A stretch of 64,000 nucleotides of DNA from Plutella xylostella (taxonomy: Eukaryota > Arthropoda > Insecta > Lepidoptera > Plutellidae): NCBI RefSeq assembly GCF_932276165.1, contig NC_063988.1:3782001-3846000 (forward strand), written 5' to 3'. Below the pieces are notes generated by a model, which searched no databases, was not told where the DNA came from, and was given only the letters and a program-made list of their open reading frames with translations. Both the position numbers and the translations under genes were made by a program. Position 1 is the first letter of the stretch, and each line of letters begins with the position of its first letter. This document shows positions 10,638-22,322 of the stretch, piece by piece.

Positions 10638-13600
10638 ATGGAAGTAGAAAATGATTTACCTACTTGTGTTCAAGCAAGATTTAAATCAGATACCGGTGAA
10701 GAAACAGGCAGTCCATTGGATTTGCCATTAACCATTACTAAAGACCAGTTAACACTGATCTGCAATGCTCTTCTTCAAGAGGTTGGTTGTATTGTTTTAC
10801 ATTAATTTTATTATGTTTTATTATTATAATGAGAACTGTAGAAAAACAATTTGTATAATTTTGTTATACTTTTTTTCACAATTTGTTATCATGTCTATTA
10901 TTGTTCATAAACTTTTTCTTTACTATGATTTCAGGAAGACAAACCTTTCCTGTTCTTTGTTAATGATACTGAAATCACGTCTACACTCCAAGAAGCACTT
11001 GATATCAAAAGTTTAAATTCTGAAGAAGTTGTGGAAATAATATACCAGCAACAGGCTGTGTTCAGAGTAAGACCTGTGACTCGGTGTACAAGGTAAATTA
11101 AAATAAGATAAATATCAACATTGTGCTTTTTATGTAGTCCTGTAACACCCCAGTGGTGCAAGACAATTCCATGTCTAACCGCTATCTTTTGCTGTAATTT
11201 TGTATACCCATTCCTATTATAATTAATATTTTCTTTGGATAATTATAGTAAGTTCCAAGATATTTTAATTTTTTACCTTTTATGTAACTTATTGCTTATC
11301 AGAAAGCTTTCACACTACACAATGTTGCAACCTTATCATCTTATTGACCTACTATGTGAATTTGGTGTTCCAGTTCAATACCAGGCCATGCAGAGGCAGT
11401 CATATCTACAAGTTTCAGTCCCTCGGGAAGACAACTTGCTAGCGGCTCGGGAGACACCACAGTTAGGTTCTGGGATCTATCCACACAAACTCCCCTACAT
11501 GTTTGTAAAGGTAAAAACTATTATGTACTAACCTTATTATTGTGTCACTTTTAAAGTAAACACATAATTCAATGAGCCGTTTTCCTTGACAGCTGTCAGT
11601 TGAGCTTTTGGGTAAGCCGATAGCTGGCGTGAAAACGCAGTGTACCAACTGTCAAAAATTACATAGAGAGCAAAGAGTACTAAACTCAGAATAAGAACTC
11701 ACTAGTTGTGATTAAATGTCGGGTGGTAGCGCGAGCCATCCTTCCGAGGCTCAGACTGCATGTGGCTTGGGATAGTGCTAAGTATTCTGTGAATAGTTCT
11801 ACCCGCGCCGTCACGTAGTGTTCTTTTCTCTATGCGAGCCGTTTGAACGGGTGCTGCGTGCGAGAACTGATGAGAAAACTTGAAAAGAACGGCTGTACGC
11901 ACAATCGCACTGAACGCTGAAGCAACAGTGACATCGACATCATAGAGAAAATAATACTACAATTCTACCTACCTACGTCACTTTCACATTTCGTTAGCCT
12001 CACAGAATAACATATTGTGATCTGAGTGTGTTCTGAGGGTTTGAAAGTTGGTACAACCCCAGACAACGCCATCTATTTCTCCAAAAAGGAACTTTTTTTT
12101 TTTTTTAACAAACGCCTCATTGAGAAAGAATGATCTGACACAAGTTAGTTTTTTTATAAGGAACAATAAATGGGATGAACAAAAAAATCACTACACTCGG
12201 ACAGGCCCAGAAGGGTAGAGTCTTAATTGATGCATTGTGGAAACTCCAGAACTTCTGTGCTTTATTAAGTTTTTTTCCTCCATTTATCACCACAAAGTGG
12301 CATGGCAATAATAAGACTAACCATGTAAAATTTTAAGGTCACACCAACTGGGTGCTCTGCATCAGCTGGTCACCAGATGGCGCCAAGTTGGCCTCAGCCT
12401 GCAAGCAGGGCAAGGTCATGCTGTGGGACCCAGTCACCGGACTCCAGCTCGGGAAGACAATGGTCGGCCACAAACAGTGGGTCACTGCTTTGGCTTGGGA
12501 ACCTTATCACAGGCAAGTTGAATTAACATGCCTCAATGTTGAAACACAACATTGAGGCATGTTCAAGTTCAATAACTTGAATATGTAGTGTCATACTTAG
12601 CTTCATTATAAATATAACCTAACCACCATTAAAAAACCTTCAACACTAAAATTCGCATAACTTTTGAATGGCTAAGCCGATTTTGACAAAATATTGATTT
12701 ACACTCCCATAGATATACACAGATACACACATGTATAGACATAGATATTCCACAGACACGTTAAACATGTAACACCCCTCTTTTTGCTTGGGTTCCTTCC
12801 CTTGCCCTTCCTCAAATCCAATAAAAAATTGCATACATTCTATCTACTCCTGCCTGCCATGCCTTCCTACGTACAATAAGCAATAAACAAAAACTTATGA
12901 ACTAAAAATGCTACAGGAATCCGGACTGCCGGAAGCTAGCGAGTGCGTCCAAGGACGGCGACGTGCGGATCTGGGACACGGTGACGTGCCTCACGGTCAC
13001 CAGCCTCACGGGGCACTGCAAGGCCGTCACCTCCGTCAAGTGGGGGGGAGGGGGGCTCATCTACACTTCTTCCCAGGACAGGACTATAAAGGTACTTATA
13101 ATATGTTAAACTAGCTGTTCCCGCGCGCTTCGCTTCGCCTTAAAAAGTATTCCCGTGGGAATTCCGGGATAAAAAGTAGCCTATGTTCTTACCCAGGGTC
13201 TAGACCGTATGTATAGAAAAATTTCATTCAAATCCGTTCAGTAGTTTTGGCGTGAAAGAGTAACAGACAGATAGACACAGTTACTTTCGCATTTATAATA
13301 TTAGTTAGGATTTAATTATAACATACATAAAATATGACTGTAATGAAATTGATCAATGATGCATATCTAAGATGATCTAAGATAATACTTGGTAGACGCG
13401 CTTCTTTATTTAATTGAATGATTATATATTCTGGCCACAACGTAAACTGGCGCAACCCTCTTACTCTCAACAGATAATCAAATATTACCCCTTTATAATA
13501 GGAATAGCCTCTAAGACCCATAGATTGAGTAAAGCTTGTTTTCTGCAGGTGTGGAGAGCAGAAGACGGTATCCTATGCAGAACACTCGAGGGCCACGCCC

Positions 13601-16600
13601 ACTGGGTCAACTCTCTCGCTCTAAGTACAGACTATGTCCTCAGAACCGGTCCATTCCACCCCATAACAGACAGAGACGGATATATAAAAGACAGTAAGTT
13701 CCTCAGTAACAAGTGATTAATTAAGAACGAAGAAAAAACTTATTTTAGTTTTATAAAAATGTCTACCACATACCTTTACCCCAGAATCAATATTGCGACA
13801 GCGTTGCTTTACTTAAGAAACTTAATAAATGCTTTAAAACTATGTACCTACGTTAAGGTACATACTTTTAAGGCTGGTGACGTAATCGCCATACAATTAA
13901 ATAAATAAACCTTAATACTTTCCCCCCAGAGTCGATCCTGCAACAGCGCGCCCTAGACCGCTATACAGAGGTGTGTCCTGGCGGCGTGGAGCGACTCGTA
14001 TCTGGCTCGGATGACTTCACGCTGTTCCTGTGGCTCCCCGACAAGGAGAAGCGGCCGCTCGCGCGCATGACCGGCCACCAGCAGCTTATTAATGATGTCA
14101 AGTTCTCGCCGGATACTAGGTGAGCGTTTTAATAAAATTATATTACGCACGGTATACGGTTCCGCAAATTGCTAATGCATGAATTTTAGTCAAAATGAAT
14201 TTATGCAATTTACGTCATCGGAACGCCGCGCCGTCAGCTGTTTTAGGGGGGTGCGTATTGCGACGTATAAAAACGAAATGTATAATTTCACATTAATAAC
14301 GTTCACAACATATAATGAACGTTACGTATAACAACAAAATCTATATTTTCATAAGGTATAAGATTCAATTGGTATAACGTACATTTTATATAATATCAAA
14401 ATATATAATACTTACGAGGACTAATATCAATTCGTATAACATACATTACGTATATCGTTTAAAATATATACTATCATTTAGTATAAAGTTCATAAAACAT
14501 ACTAACATAGAATAACATAATCTGTGTTTAATTACACACACCGTCAAACCCCTTCGCACCAAAACCTAAAGATAGGTGCGACAACGAGCAAAGCGAGGAG
14601 GAGCGTGTTAGGTGCACATGTTCGTCAAAACCAAAGCGGAGCGCAGCGAAGCGGAGCGAAGCGGAGCGGAGCGTCTCCCCACATAGCGTCAATAATAATA
14701 ATGTCAAAACCCCTTAGCACCAAAACCTAAAGATAGGTGCGACGACGAGCAAAGCGAGGAGGAGCGTGTTAGGTGCACATGTTCGTCGAAACCAAAGCGG
14801 AGCGCAGCGAAGCGGAGCGGAGCGTCTCCCCACATAGCGTCAATAATAATAATAATGTCAAAACCCCTAGTACCAAAACCTAAAGATAGGTGCGACGACG
14901 AGCAAAGCGAGGAGGAGCGTGTTAGGTGCACATTTTCGTCGAAACCAAAGCGGAGCGCAGCGAAGCGGAGCGGAGCGTCTCCTCACATAGCGTCAATAAT
15001 AATAATAATGCCAAAACCCCTAGTACCAAAACCTAAAGATAGGTGCGACGACGAGCAAAGCGAGGAGGAGCGTGTTAGGTGCACATGTTCGTCGAAACCA
15101 AAGCGGAGCGCAGCGAAGCGGAGCGGAGCGTTCCCCCCACATAACATCAATAATAATGAAAATACGATACGACAATCTTTTATACTTTTTGTGCATTATA
15201 CATTATGATAATTATATCCGTTGTAGAATATATGTTATAAACGTTATATATTATAAACGTTATGCATTTTAATCGTTATATCAATTGAAATTATACTTTT
15301 TGAACGTTATTCTTTACGAAATTATGTATTTAGTAATTATGCCTTTCGTTTGTTATGCACAGTGATCGTTATACTTAATAAATTTATATCATATGGGCGT
15401 ATACCTTGTGAATGTTATACCATTCGTTTTTATACCTCGTATTACTTACCCGTTTTAGGGTAGGCGGGTGCAATGCTGATACGAACTGCGCTTTATATAT
15501 TCCCCCAATGGCAATTGTTATGGCCCTCATTGAAATATTTTTGGGTAGCCTTTAGGTGTGATATTAATACAGATGTTTAATTTTTGCCATAACAGCTGAT
15601 AAAGCAAATAAAGACTCCCTATATTGTGATCAATCAATGAAGCAATGAACAAAAACACTTCCAACTACTTCTTTACTTACGGATGGCGCAGTAGTTAGTG
15701 TCGTGTTCTGATACTACACTACATTCATAAAAACAAATAGTTAACTTGTAATATTCACAACCCCTACTCCCAGGCTAGTAGCGTCAGCATCGTTCGACAA
15801 GTCGGTGAAGCTGTGGGAGGCGGCGACGGGCAAGTTCATCACGACGCTGCGCGGACACGTTCAGGCCGTGTACACCGTGGCGTGGTCTGCAGACTCACGC
15901 CTGCTGCTCAGCTCCAGCGCTGACTCCACGCTCAAAGGTACAGTCACTAGTAGGGTTTTAGGGATCTCACATATAAACACGATGTGACGTCGCGCCGTAA
16001 AAATGCCTTCTTCGCACTCGGAGGTGATCAATAGGAGAGGTAGGGAGTAGCACGAGTACGACGCGACTGGGCTTTGGGAGCCCTAGGAAGAACTTTGCGG
16101 GACATGTCGAAATCAAATTTTAGATGTCATGGATAGAAAATATGGAAAATGCAAAGTATCCCATTATAGTAGGTATTTTGAAGTTACAGTGTTGCAAATG
16201 TGTAGGTGTAACTACTGTTTCCGACTGGAAAATTACCTAAATATTTTCAACTTGCCTGGTACACTCTGTCAGTCATATTTGAAAAGTAGTTTGTTTAAAC
16301 TGGTAGTCTTACTACAATTTTTTGTCTCTCGAAGGTTAAAGTTCTTGCATATTAGGTATTAATATCATCTATTTACTACTTAGATTTTACAATGAGCAGC
16401 CTAATTATTTAACCCTTAATAAGGCAAGGGGAAATTATTTCCCACCACGGTGTTTTATTTTTAAAGTAAAATATTATCGACAAATTATTTGCAGTGAACG
16501 AATGAAAGAGACCACAATTTTTTTGGACTTTTCTTTTTCTTTTCCTGGCAACACTTTTTACTTCATGGCAACCCTTGACATTTTTTTTTTATGTCAAAGT

Positions 16601-19600
16601 GTCAGTGGCAAAATTTTGAGTAAACGAGCGTTGATTTCCTTTGTTCCCAGCCAGTCACACCTCAACCAGTCACACTGTTACTCGTTGGGAATTTTATGTT
16701 CAAAATTCCCATCAGTCCACACTCTGTTACTCGTTGAAACACCTTTTTCCTTCATTCCCAACGTGTCACATACAACTGTAACACTGTAACTAGTTGGGAT
16801 TATAAAAATGAAAATTCCCAACAAGTCACAGTAACTTGTTGGGATTTTCCACCATAGAGAAAACCGATTATAGAATAGAATACACTTTATTTGTACACCC
16901 AAAAAGATTAATAAAATACACAAGTTGTAACTTAATTTGGATGCGGAAAGCTATACTTATATCGCATCTAGTGGCGTGCTTTGGGAGAGGCCTACGTCCA
17001 GCAGTAAACTGCTATAGGCTAATGATGATGAACTTAATTAGGGTACTAAAGGCGGTCTTATCACTAAAAGCGATCTCTACCAGACAACCTTTGGATGGAG
17101 GGAATAAGAGATTAAGGTAGATGACGATAGTGAAAACTCAAGTCTTTTGAGCCAATACAAGAGTCCAATGGATCTGAATTCCACCATATGCGATAACTTA
17201 TAACTACTACATGGCTGTTATGCAAAATAGTAATATTAAGTGTTATGTAACTAGTTTAAGTTTTCCGAATCGGTGTTGGTCCCCAATTTTTTTGCCATTA
17301 TTTTAAGATCATCTGCATCTTCCGTTTATGTCCGAGGCGCGCCCGCGGTGTAAGCGCCAGATCATCATTGATCTGAGGTACTTCGGAAGTACCATGGACG
17401 TACCTAATTATTTCTTCATGGTGGAGCAGAGCAGATATAAGTTGATAATATCAAACTGCCATAACGTCACCTCCACGCAAAATTTGGAAAATGAAAGTTT
17501 TCATTTTCTCTATTATTTTATGGCTACTGCTGTACTACCCACCCAGTATCAATCATTCATAGAAATGTGAAAAAGAAAAAAAGTTTTGATTTTATAATTT
17601 TATTGTTAACTAGTTTAATAAAACTTATTTGATTGTTCGGAATAATTATTTCTATTTTCATACTTTTTCAAGAAACGAAATAAAAAATTCGTAACAATAA
17701 ATACTAATATAAGTCACAGTACCTATCACGTTAGGCATCATCAAAATTCATCATCACTGAACAAATCTCGAGGAGTAACGGGAGAACAGTTGGGAATTTT
17801 CTAGTTCATTTTCCCATCCAGTTACAGAGGCTGGTTTGGAATTCAGAAATAAAGCATTCCCAACGAGTAACACTCCCATCGAGTAACACTGTGACTAGAT
17901 GGCACACTTTTCATGAAGAATTCCCAACTGTATACAGTGTGACAGGTTTGATGTGTGACTCGATGGGAACAAAGGGTTGATTTTTGTGACGATCCGAAGA
18001 AAAAACGAGTTTTTGTTCTACAAAAAATCCTGTAAGTACAATTTGATTGCTATATCTGGTAAAAGGTCTATTCTGAAGCTGTTTTATGTGTTTTCCAATG
18101 CAATGTAAACAAACCATAACCTCAAAAAATGCAAATTTATAGGTGGGAAATTATTTCCCCTTGCCCGATAAGGTCATGATTTTTTTTATGGCTTACTAGC
18201 TATTGCACCCGACTTCGTTTGAATTTATTTTTGTTTTATGTTTTTGCGGATGGTTTTCAGAACATTTTTTTTTGGTGGCAAGCTCTTGCATTTATTATTC
18301 ATCTCACCTGTTTATTTATTATTTCTTTTATTTATTCGTTTTAACGGCACATGCAAGTTTTCCCTTTTCTTTCTCTGTCGCACGCTTTTTTCTTAACCTT
18401 AATTTTTTCTTTTCCTATTAGGATTGTCAATCATGAGTAAGAGAAGAAGTGAATGAAAACGCAGAGAGATATAGAAGAAGTGCTAGAAAATCTGTCAGAT
18501 TTGTCGGATATAGACTCTGACGATGATGCATATTATATAACATCCCCTTTGAGCAGCCCGGCGGATGTGCTGGATGGACGTCAAGATCAAAATGCTGTTA
18601 TTGAAAAGCGTCTTGAAGCTCTATTTGGTACTACTAATACACTTCAGCAAACGATCGAAGATCTAGAACAATATTCGATATATAAGCGAAATAAAACACT
18701 ATTATAAGTAATTCTAAATTGTTTTAATCTTCTAGTTTACAAATTTATTTCAGGGGTCTACATAAAATAAATCAAAACAGAAAATTTTATATAAGTAACA
18801 ATATGACAAGACTCTTTTTTTTAGTTTACTTAATTTTTTTATAATTTTACAAAAAATACAAACCAAGCCACGGGCTAGTGCTTGTATATGGAAATAATGA
18901 AACTGAGGCTAAAAGTACAAAACCTAATCGGGCAAAGGGATATTATTTCCCACCCAAAAACCTAATGCGTAAACCTAATCGGGCAAAGGGATATTATTTC
19001 CCACCCAAAAAAAAGGTACTCCCCCCATGAAAACCCCCCCTTTTTTTAATTTTTCATATTCTAGAGTATCAACTTACCCTAAATCAATTTCAACTTCTTC
19101 TCTAACTAGCCTACTGGCCAGCGTTGCCAGAATGTTACAAAAGTAACATTTTACGTTACTTTTGACCCTCTTGTGTTACCTCCATGTTACACGACTCAAT
19201 ATGTTATATTTGTGTTACTTTTAGATTTTCTAGGAAATAAAAAAAAATTAATGAAACGATTCCAAGAATGATACTTTTTTTTGTTTGTTACGTTGGCTTG
19301 TACTTGATTTTGTGAATTGACTAACGGTGTGAAAATCTTTCAACTTCGTCGTGCCGCATATTCACTCACTCGCGTGAGTCGAGTGTATTTCGCAATCTTC
19401 CATCCCGATTTCTTGGCGTGCGAACAAGTGAGTCGAGTGAGGTTCACTCTAAGTTCTGTCTGACTAGCAGCGAATCGATCAGTCGGTACTTTTTTCAAAG
19501 TAACTACCTAATACTATGTGACGTTGTTTTTTTTTGTAATTTGCGTTGTGATTTGTTAAGTAAATGTTGCATTCATTATTTTTTAATCCAATAAATGAGT

Positions 19601-20552
19601 ACGTTTTTATGGAATCAGTCGTTTAATAACGAGTCGTGTTTGCAACTAAAATAAGTTTTGACTGACATTGTAACTATGTTTTTTGATTTTTTAAATTTTA
19701 CCCAATAGGACAGGAAAATTATTTTACTTTTTGTATAATAAACTGCCATAATAAGTATTTTGTCGGTTTCCATATTTAAAAAGGTCATGTTACTTTTCTC
19801 GAGAAAATGTTACTTTTTGATCTGATTCGTGTTATATTTGACTATCTGCCACTGGCAACACTGCTACTGGCTCGCGCCTTATTAAGGGTTAAAAGATAAA
19901 ACGCACGCACCCGGAAAGACGACTAATTAATTACGTTTTTTTATCATCTTTTCCATTCTTATAGTTCACGGCTGGCCATTAGTATATACAAATGGCATAA
20001 CATTTTAGACTGCAGCCATTATTTACTTATACATTTTAAAATATGTAAAAAGCTTACCTATTTTAAATACTATTGACCAGCCTTGAACTAATTATTATGA
20101 ATGGAAAACGTGACCAACGCATGTGAGATTTTTTTAATAAAAAAATCTAAAATTAAAATTGTATAGGCGTGAATTGTACTTGCAGGTCAAGCGAATGCTA
20201 AATTATAGAATCTTTATCAACATAAAACCTTAAAAGAATTCAACAAAACTGTCCTCTTTTCTAGTTTGGAGTATGAAGACTAAGAAGCTGGAGCTGGACC
20301 TGCCGGGGCACGCGGACGAGGTGTACGCCGTGGACTGGTCGCCCGACGGCGCCTGCGTCGCGTCCGGAGGGAAGGACAAAGTGCTCAAGTTGTAAGTTTT
20401 TTAAATTCATTTGTCGAACCTCTGTAATTCGCTGGTCATCCAGGCTGAGTGCACCATACTACTTGCTATCTACCTTTGGTATTGCATTAATATAATGTTA
20501 TCTATCGTTAATTATAATTTATACAACTTTTTGTTCCAGGTGGCAGCATTGA
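10638..20552 (+). CDS. NLE1: Notchless (NLE1), WD40 60S ribosome assembly factor
   Basis: Ten exons: 10638-10781, 10935-11092, 11374-11510, 12338-12512, 12917-13091, 13549-13693, 13930-14119, 15774-15937, 20265-20391, 20540-20552. They join to 475 aa, close to the 485-488 aa of human and fly proteins. The first ~100 residues are the NLE domain (ends FRVRPVTRCTSSIPGH). Eight WD40 repeats follow, with readable blocks SGSGDTTVRFWD, CKQGKVMLWDP, SQDRTIKVWRAEDG, SGSDDFTLFLW, ASFDKSVKLWEAATGK, LRGHVQAVYTVAWS and GGKDKVLKLWQH. Notchless binds the AAA-ATPase Rea1/Midasin through its N domain to remove assembly factors from pre-60S particles; it also touches Notch signalling in flies. The last coding exon is only 13 nt. 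Intron 4 uses a GC donor (CACAG|GCAAGT) and intron 8 is 4.3 kb of nested transposons. Confidence 0.95.
12513..12579 (+). promoter_or_regulatory. GC 5' splice site followed by a strong hairpin
   Basis: Only a GC donor at 12513-12514 joins exon 4 to exon 5 in the conserved frame (H-R-N-P). From 12525 to 12563 the intron forms a perfect 17-bp stem (AACATGCCTCAATGTTG) with a 5-nt loop, and a shorter imperfect extension on both sides. The stem begins 12 nt after the donor. Confidence 0.7.
13112..13315 (+). mobile_element. Lep1-like non-autonomous element (Helitron-like family of Lepidoptera)
   Basis: It begins actagctgttcccgcgcg and ends cgcatttataatattagt. The core caaatccgttcagtagtttt and the cagacagatagacac run are those of a repeat found widely in lepidopteran introns. 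From memory this corresponds to the Lep1 Helitron-like family. It has no terminal inverted repeats, as expected. It lies in Notchless intron 5. Confidence 0.65.
14249..15451. mobile_element. MULE-like non-autonomous element with 9-bp target duplication
   Basis: The termini are inverted repeats of about 28-38 bp: left GGGTGCGTATTGCGACGTAT, right (reversed) GGGTAAGTAATACGAGGTAT, both continuing AAAAACGA. The element is flanked by GTTTTAGGG at 14240-14248 and 15452-15460. A 9-bp duplication is typical of Mutator-like elements. Inside each end is about 270 bp of AT-rich DNA rich in the motif tataacgt/acgttata. In the middle is a GC-rich minisatellite. There is no transposase. It sits in Notchless intron 7. 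Confidence 0.72.
14543..15165. repeat. Minisatellite, four units of 153-160 bp
   Basis: Units start at about 14543, 14703, 14857 and 15010. Each holds ccaaaacctaaagataggtg, an agcaaagcgaggaggagcg block, a run of short gcgaagcggagcg sub-repeats, and a (aat)n spacer that varies in length. Units are nearly identical, so expansion is recent. Long open frames on both strands here come only from the repeat and are not genes. Confidence 0.9.
16970..17035 (+). mobile_element. RTE-type LINE 3' tail fragment
   Basis: The stretch reads tcgcatctagtggcgtgctttgggagaggcctacgtcca in overlapping pieces and ends gctaatgatgatga. This is the same 3' tail as at 58860-58916 and related to that at 372-405. No coding part is left. 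Confidence 0.6.
18453..18707 (+). pseudogene. Remnant of a piggyBac-like transposase N-terminus
   Basis: An 84-codon frame starts with an acidic stretch (LSDLSDIDSDDDAYYI) followed by a proline/serine segment and a short helical part. This is the usual look of the N-terminal region of piggyBac/PGBD transposases, and it lies inside an element with piggyBac ends. The DDE catalytic domain is absent. The relation is inferred from composition and context, not from a clear motif. Confidence 0.4.
19119..19863. mobile_element. hAT-like non-autonomous element with 8-bp target duplication
   Basis: The ends are CAGCGTTGCCAG and CTGGCAACACTG (reversed: CAGTGTTGCCAG), a common hAT end. The flanks are CTACTGGC at 19111-19118 and 19864-19871. 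Subterminal copies of tgttacttttg-like motifs lie at both ends. No transposase is seen. It has inserted into the piggyBac-like element, so it is younger than that element. Confidence 0.78.
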
Positions 20553-20575
20553 AACAACGAAAAAAGCTATTAAAA

Positions 20576-20591
20576 AATAAACTGGTTTATT
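20576..20591. promoter_or_regulatory. Opposed poly(A) signals of Notchless and SAS10
   Basis: AATAAA on the + strand (20576-20581) lies 24 nt after the Notchless stop codon. TTTATT (20586-20591), AATAAA on the - strand, lies 76 nt beyond the SAS10 stop. Only 114 bp separate the two stop codons, so the mature 3' ends very likely overlap. Confidence 0.6.
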
Positions 20592-20666
20592 CAGTGACAT
20601 GAGCTGTTATTATTTATACAAAGTAAAATTATTATCCATTACATAACTTAAAAGCCATCAATTATG

Positions 20667-22322
20667 TTATTTAATTTTGATACTCTTCTTGACATTAGCC
20701 TTGATACCGGAGGCTTCTCCTCCGTAGCGAGTGACCTCGGTCCTGGCTTCACGGACCGCTCCCTTCCTCCTGATCTTTGCCTTCCTGTACTTGAGCTTGT
20801 GCTTGACTCGAGGGTTCCTCTGCTCCTTCTTCCTATGTGGTGTCAAGCCTTTGTTCTTAGCCATTTGGTATGTAATGTGCCTTTTATCAGCCACTTCCTC
20901 GGCAACATCAACTGATGATGATGATGGTTTATTATCATCGTGTTCCTGCTCCTTAGCAGCTTCATCATTGTCTGAGAATCCACTCTCTTCTGATTCCTCA
21001 TTGAGTTTAGATGAGCCAGCATCGTCATTGCTTCTGAAGTAGTCTGTTCCCTCATACTCTTCTTCATTGTCAGATACTCCAGTGTCCTCACCTTCATCTT
21101 TTTCAATTGAATTAATAAGTTTCAGTTTCTTTGATGCAGACTCAGTAGAACTTTTATCTGATTTACGTTTACTAGTTTTCTTGTCTTGAGAGACCTGTGT
21201 TAACTCAATTTCTAATTTATTACTCACAGCATTCAAAATCTTATCAATTTGAGGCTTTATAACATCAACATAAATTGGTTCCATTTTGTTTAGCATCTGT
21301 CTGTATTGATACAATCTCTTTATCACAGGATGATTTTGAATGTTGATTTTTTGGCTTTTGAGTAACAGGTAGAAACTTATATTTGTGCAATAGTTCAGTA
21401 TAAGATTGTAATTAGTTTTGACAAATTTTGATGCTGGGCACTTGGGTAGCTTACCATCCTTGATGAGTTCTATTACAGGTTGAAGGTCATCTTTGGCAAC
21501 AGTTAGCTTTGTTTTAAAATCATCAATAAGTCCGGCAAATTCTGGGCTTTCTATTTCAAGAAGTTGCAGTTTCTGTCGTTTGGAAAGCTGGCTCAGATCA
21601 CTCTTAATTACAGCTGTTTCTGTTTCACTCTTTTCTGCTTTTTTAAAGAAGTCAATGGAAAAATCTTCTTCACTTAGTTGTTCCAGGAGACGTTTCTGAA
21701 TATTTTTAGCTTCCTCTTCTTCCATCAGAGCTGCTTCCTCATCATTTCCAAACCCTCCATAATCTTCATCTACATAGTCTGTGGCATAATAAGACCTCTT
21801 CTTCTTGCCCCATGCTTTTGTATCAGGCAAGTCATCATCTGACTTCTCTTGACCCTCTACATCGCTATCAGCGATTTCCAAGTCCTTGTTATCTGCTTCA
21901 TCATCAGATTCTGAAAATGCATACATTTCTTCTTCCTCACTGTCAGAACCATGATTTTTTCTTTTTTTTACCTTCTCGAGCAACTTTTTCTCTCTTGCTG
22001 AATATTCATCTTCCGAATCGGATGGCTCATAGTTGCCCCTCATGTCATACTTGGATCCAATTCTGAAAAAACACACATTGAACATTGATTTATATATTAC
22101 TAGCATAAGATTGGGCCAACCACTCAAGGAAATGGCACCCTCGCGCTGGCCCCTAAAATCTCATATATGTTTGAATTAGGGCCATCGCGCGGGTGACGTG
22201 AAGCAAAGTGGTCTTCGCATCCTTCCTTTTGAAATCATTGTTGACAACAGATAACAAGTTCTTATGAAAAGTGGAGTCTTAATTATGTAAAATCAATGTA
22301 ATTACCTTATTTTCTCAGCCAT
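20667..22322 (-). CDS. UTP3: SAS10/UTP3, small-subunit processome protein
   Basis: Two exons: 22306-22322 (17 nt, MAEKI plus two bases) and 20667-22062, joined to 470 aa (MAEKIRIGSKYDMRGN...). The short first exon is chosen because it keeps frame across a GT-AG intron and removes an out-of-place upstream Met in intron sequence. The N-terminal quarter is very acidic with many SD/SE sites. A Sas10/Utp3/C1D domain follows (LLEIESPEFAGLIDDFKTKL to NHPVIKRLYQYRQML), then a charged linker. The C-terminal Sas10 domain is basic (ITYQMAKNKGLTPHRKKEQR, VKHKLKYRKA, YGGEASGIKANVKKSIKIK). SAS10/UTP3 is a nucleolar U3-associated factor needed for 18S rRNA maturation. The gene converges with Notchless and diverges from CRELD. 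Confidence 0.95.
22094..22252. repeat. Short copy of the RBM19-intron repeat
   Basis: Lies in the single SAS10 intron. The left edge (tatattactagcataag, cactcaaggaaatggcaccc) and right edge (atccttccttttgaaatcat) match the copy at 2450-3120. The central gctggcccctaaaatc / gaattagggccatcgc palindrome is the decayed form of the hairpin there. About 500 bp of interior are missing. Confidence 0.6.

Larger units (their letters stand above)
16413..19888. mobile_element. piggyBac-like element flanked by TTAA
   Basis: Left end CCCTTAATAAGGC (16413-16425) and right end GCCTTATTAAGGG (19876-19888) are perfect inverted repeats. Each is flanked by TTAA (16409-16412, 19889-19892), the piggyBac target signature. 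Next to the left end, GGCAAGGGGAAATTATTTCC is repeated in reverse at about 18142-18170 and twice in direct, slightly changed form at 18921-18960 and 18972-19010. Clusters of an 11-bp motif (actcgttggga and variants) at 16650-16850 and, inverted, at 17785-17970 look like subterminal transposase sites. The element fills most of Notchless intron 8 and carries a hAT-like insertion near its right end. It may be a composite of two related copies. Confidence 0.75.

Noticed and set aside
14524..15272. Repetitive frames coding PKPKDRCDDEQSEEER or SSKPKRSAAKRSGA blocks
   Set aside because: They are translations of the minisatellite inside the MULE-like element; no start context, no splice link and open on both strands.
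17328..17570. 80-codon frame inside the piggyBac-like element
   Set aside because: No transposase motif could be seen; composition is that of random sequence.
20731..21106. Serine-rich frame on the + strand and a Met/Lys-rich frame on the - strand inside SAS10
   Set aside because: Both are shadows of the acidic and basic SAS10 coding sequence.
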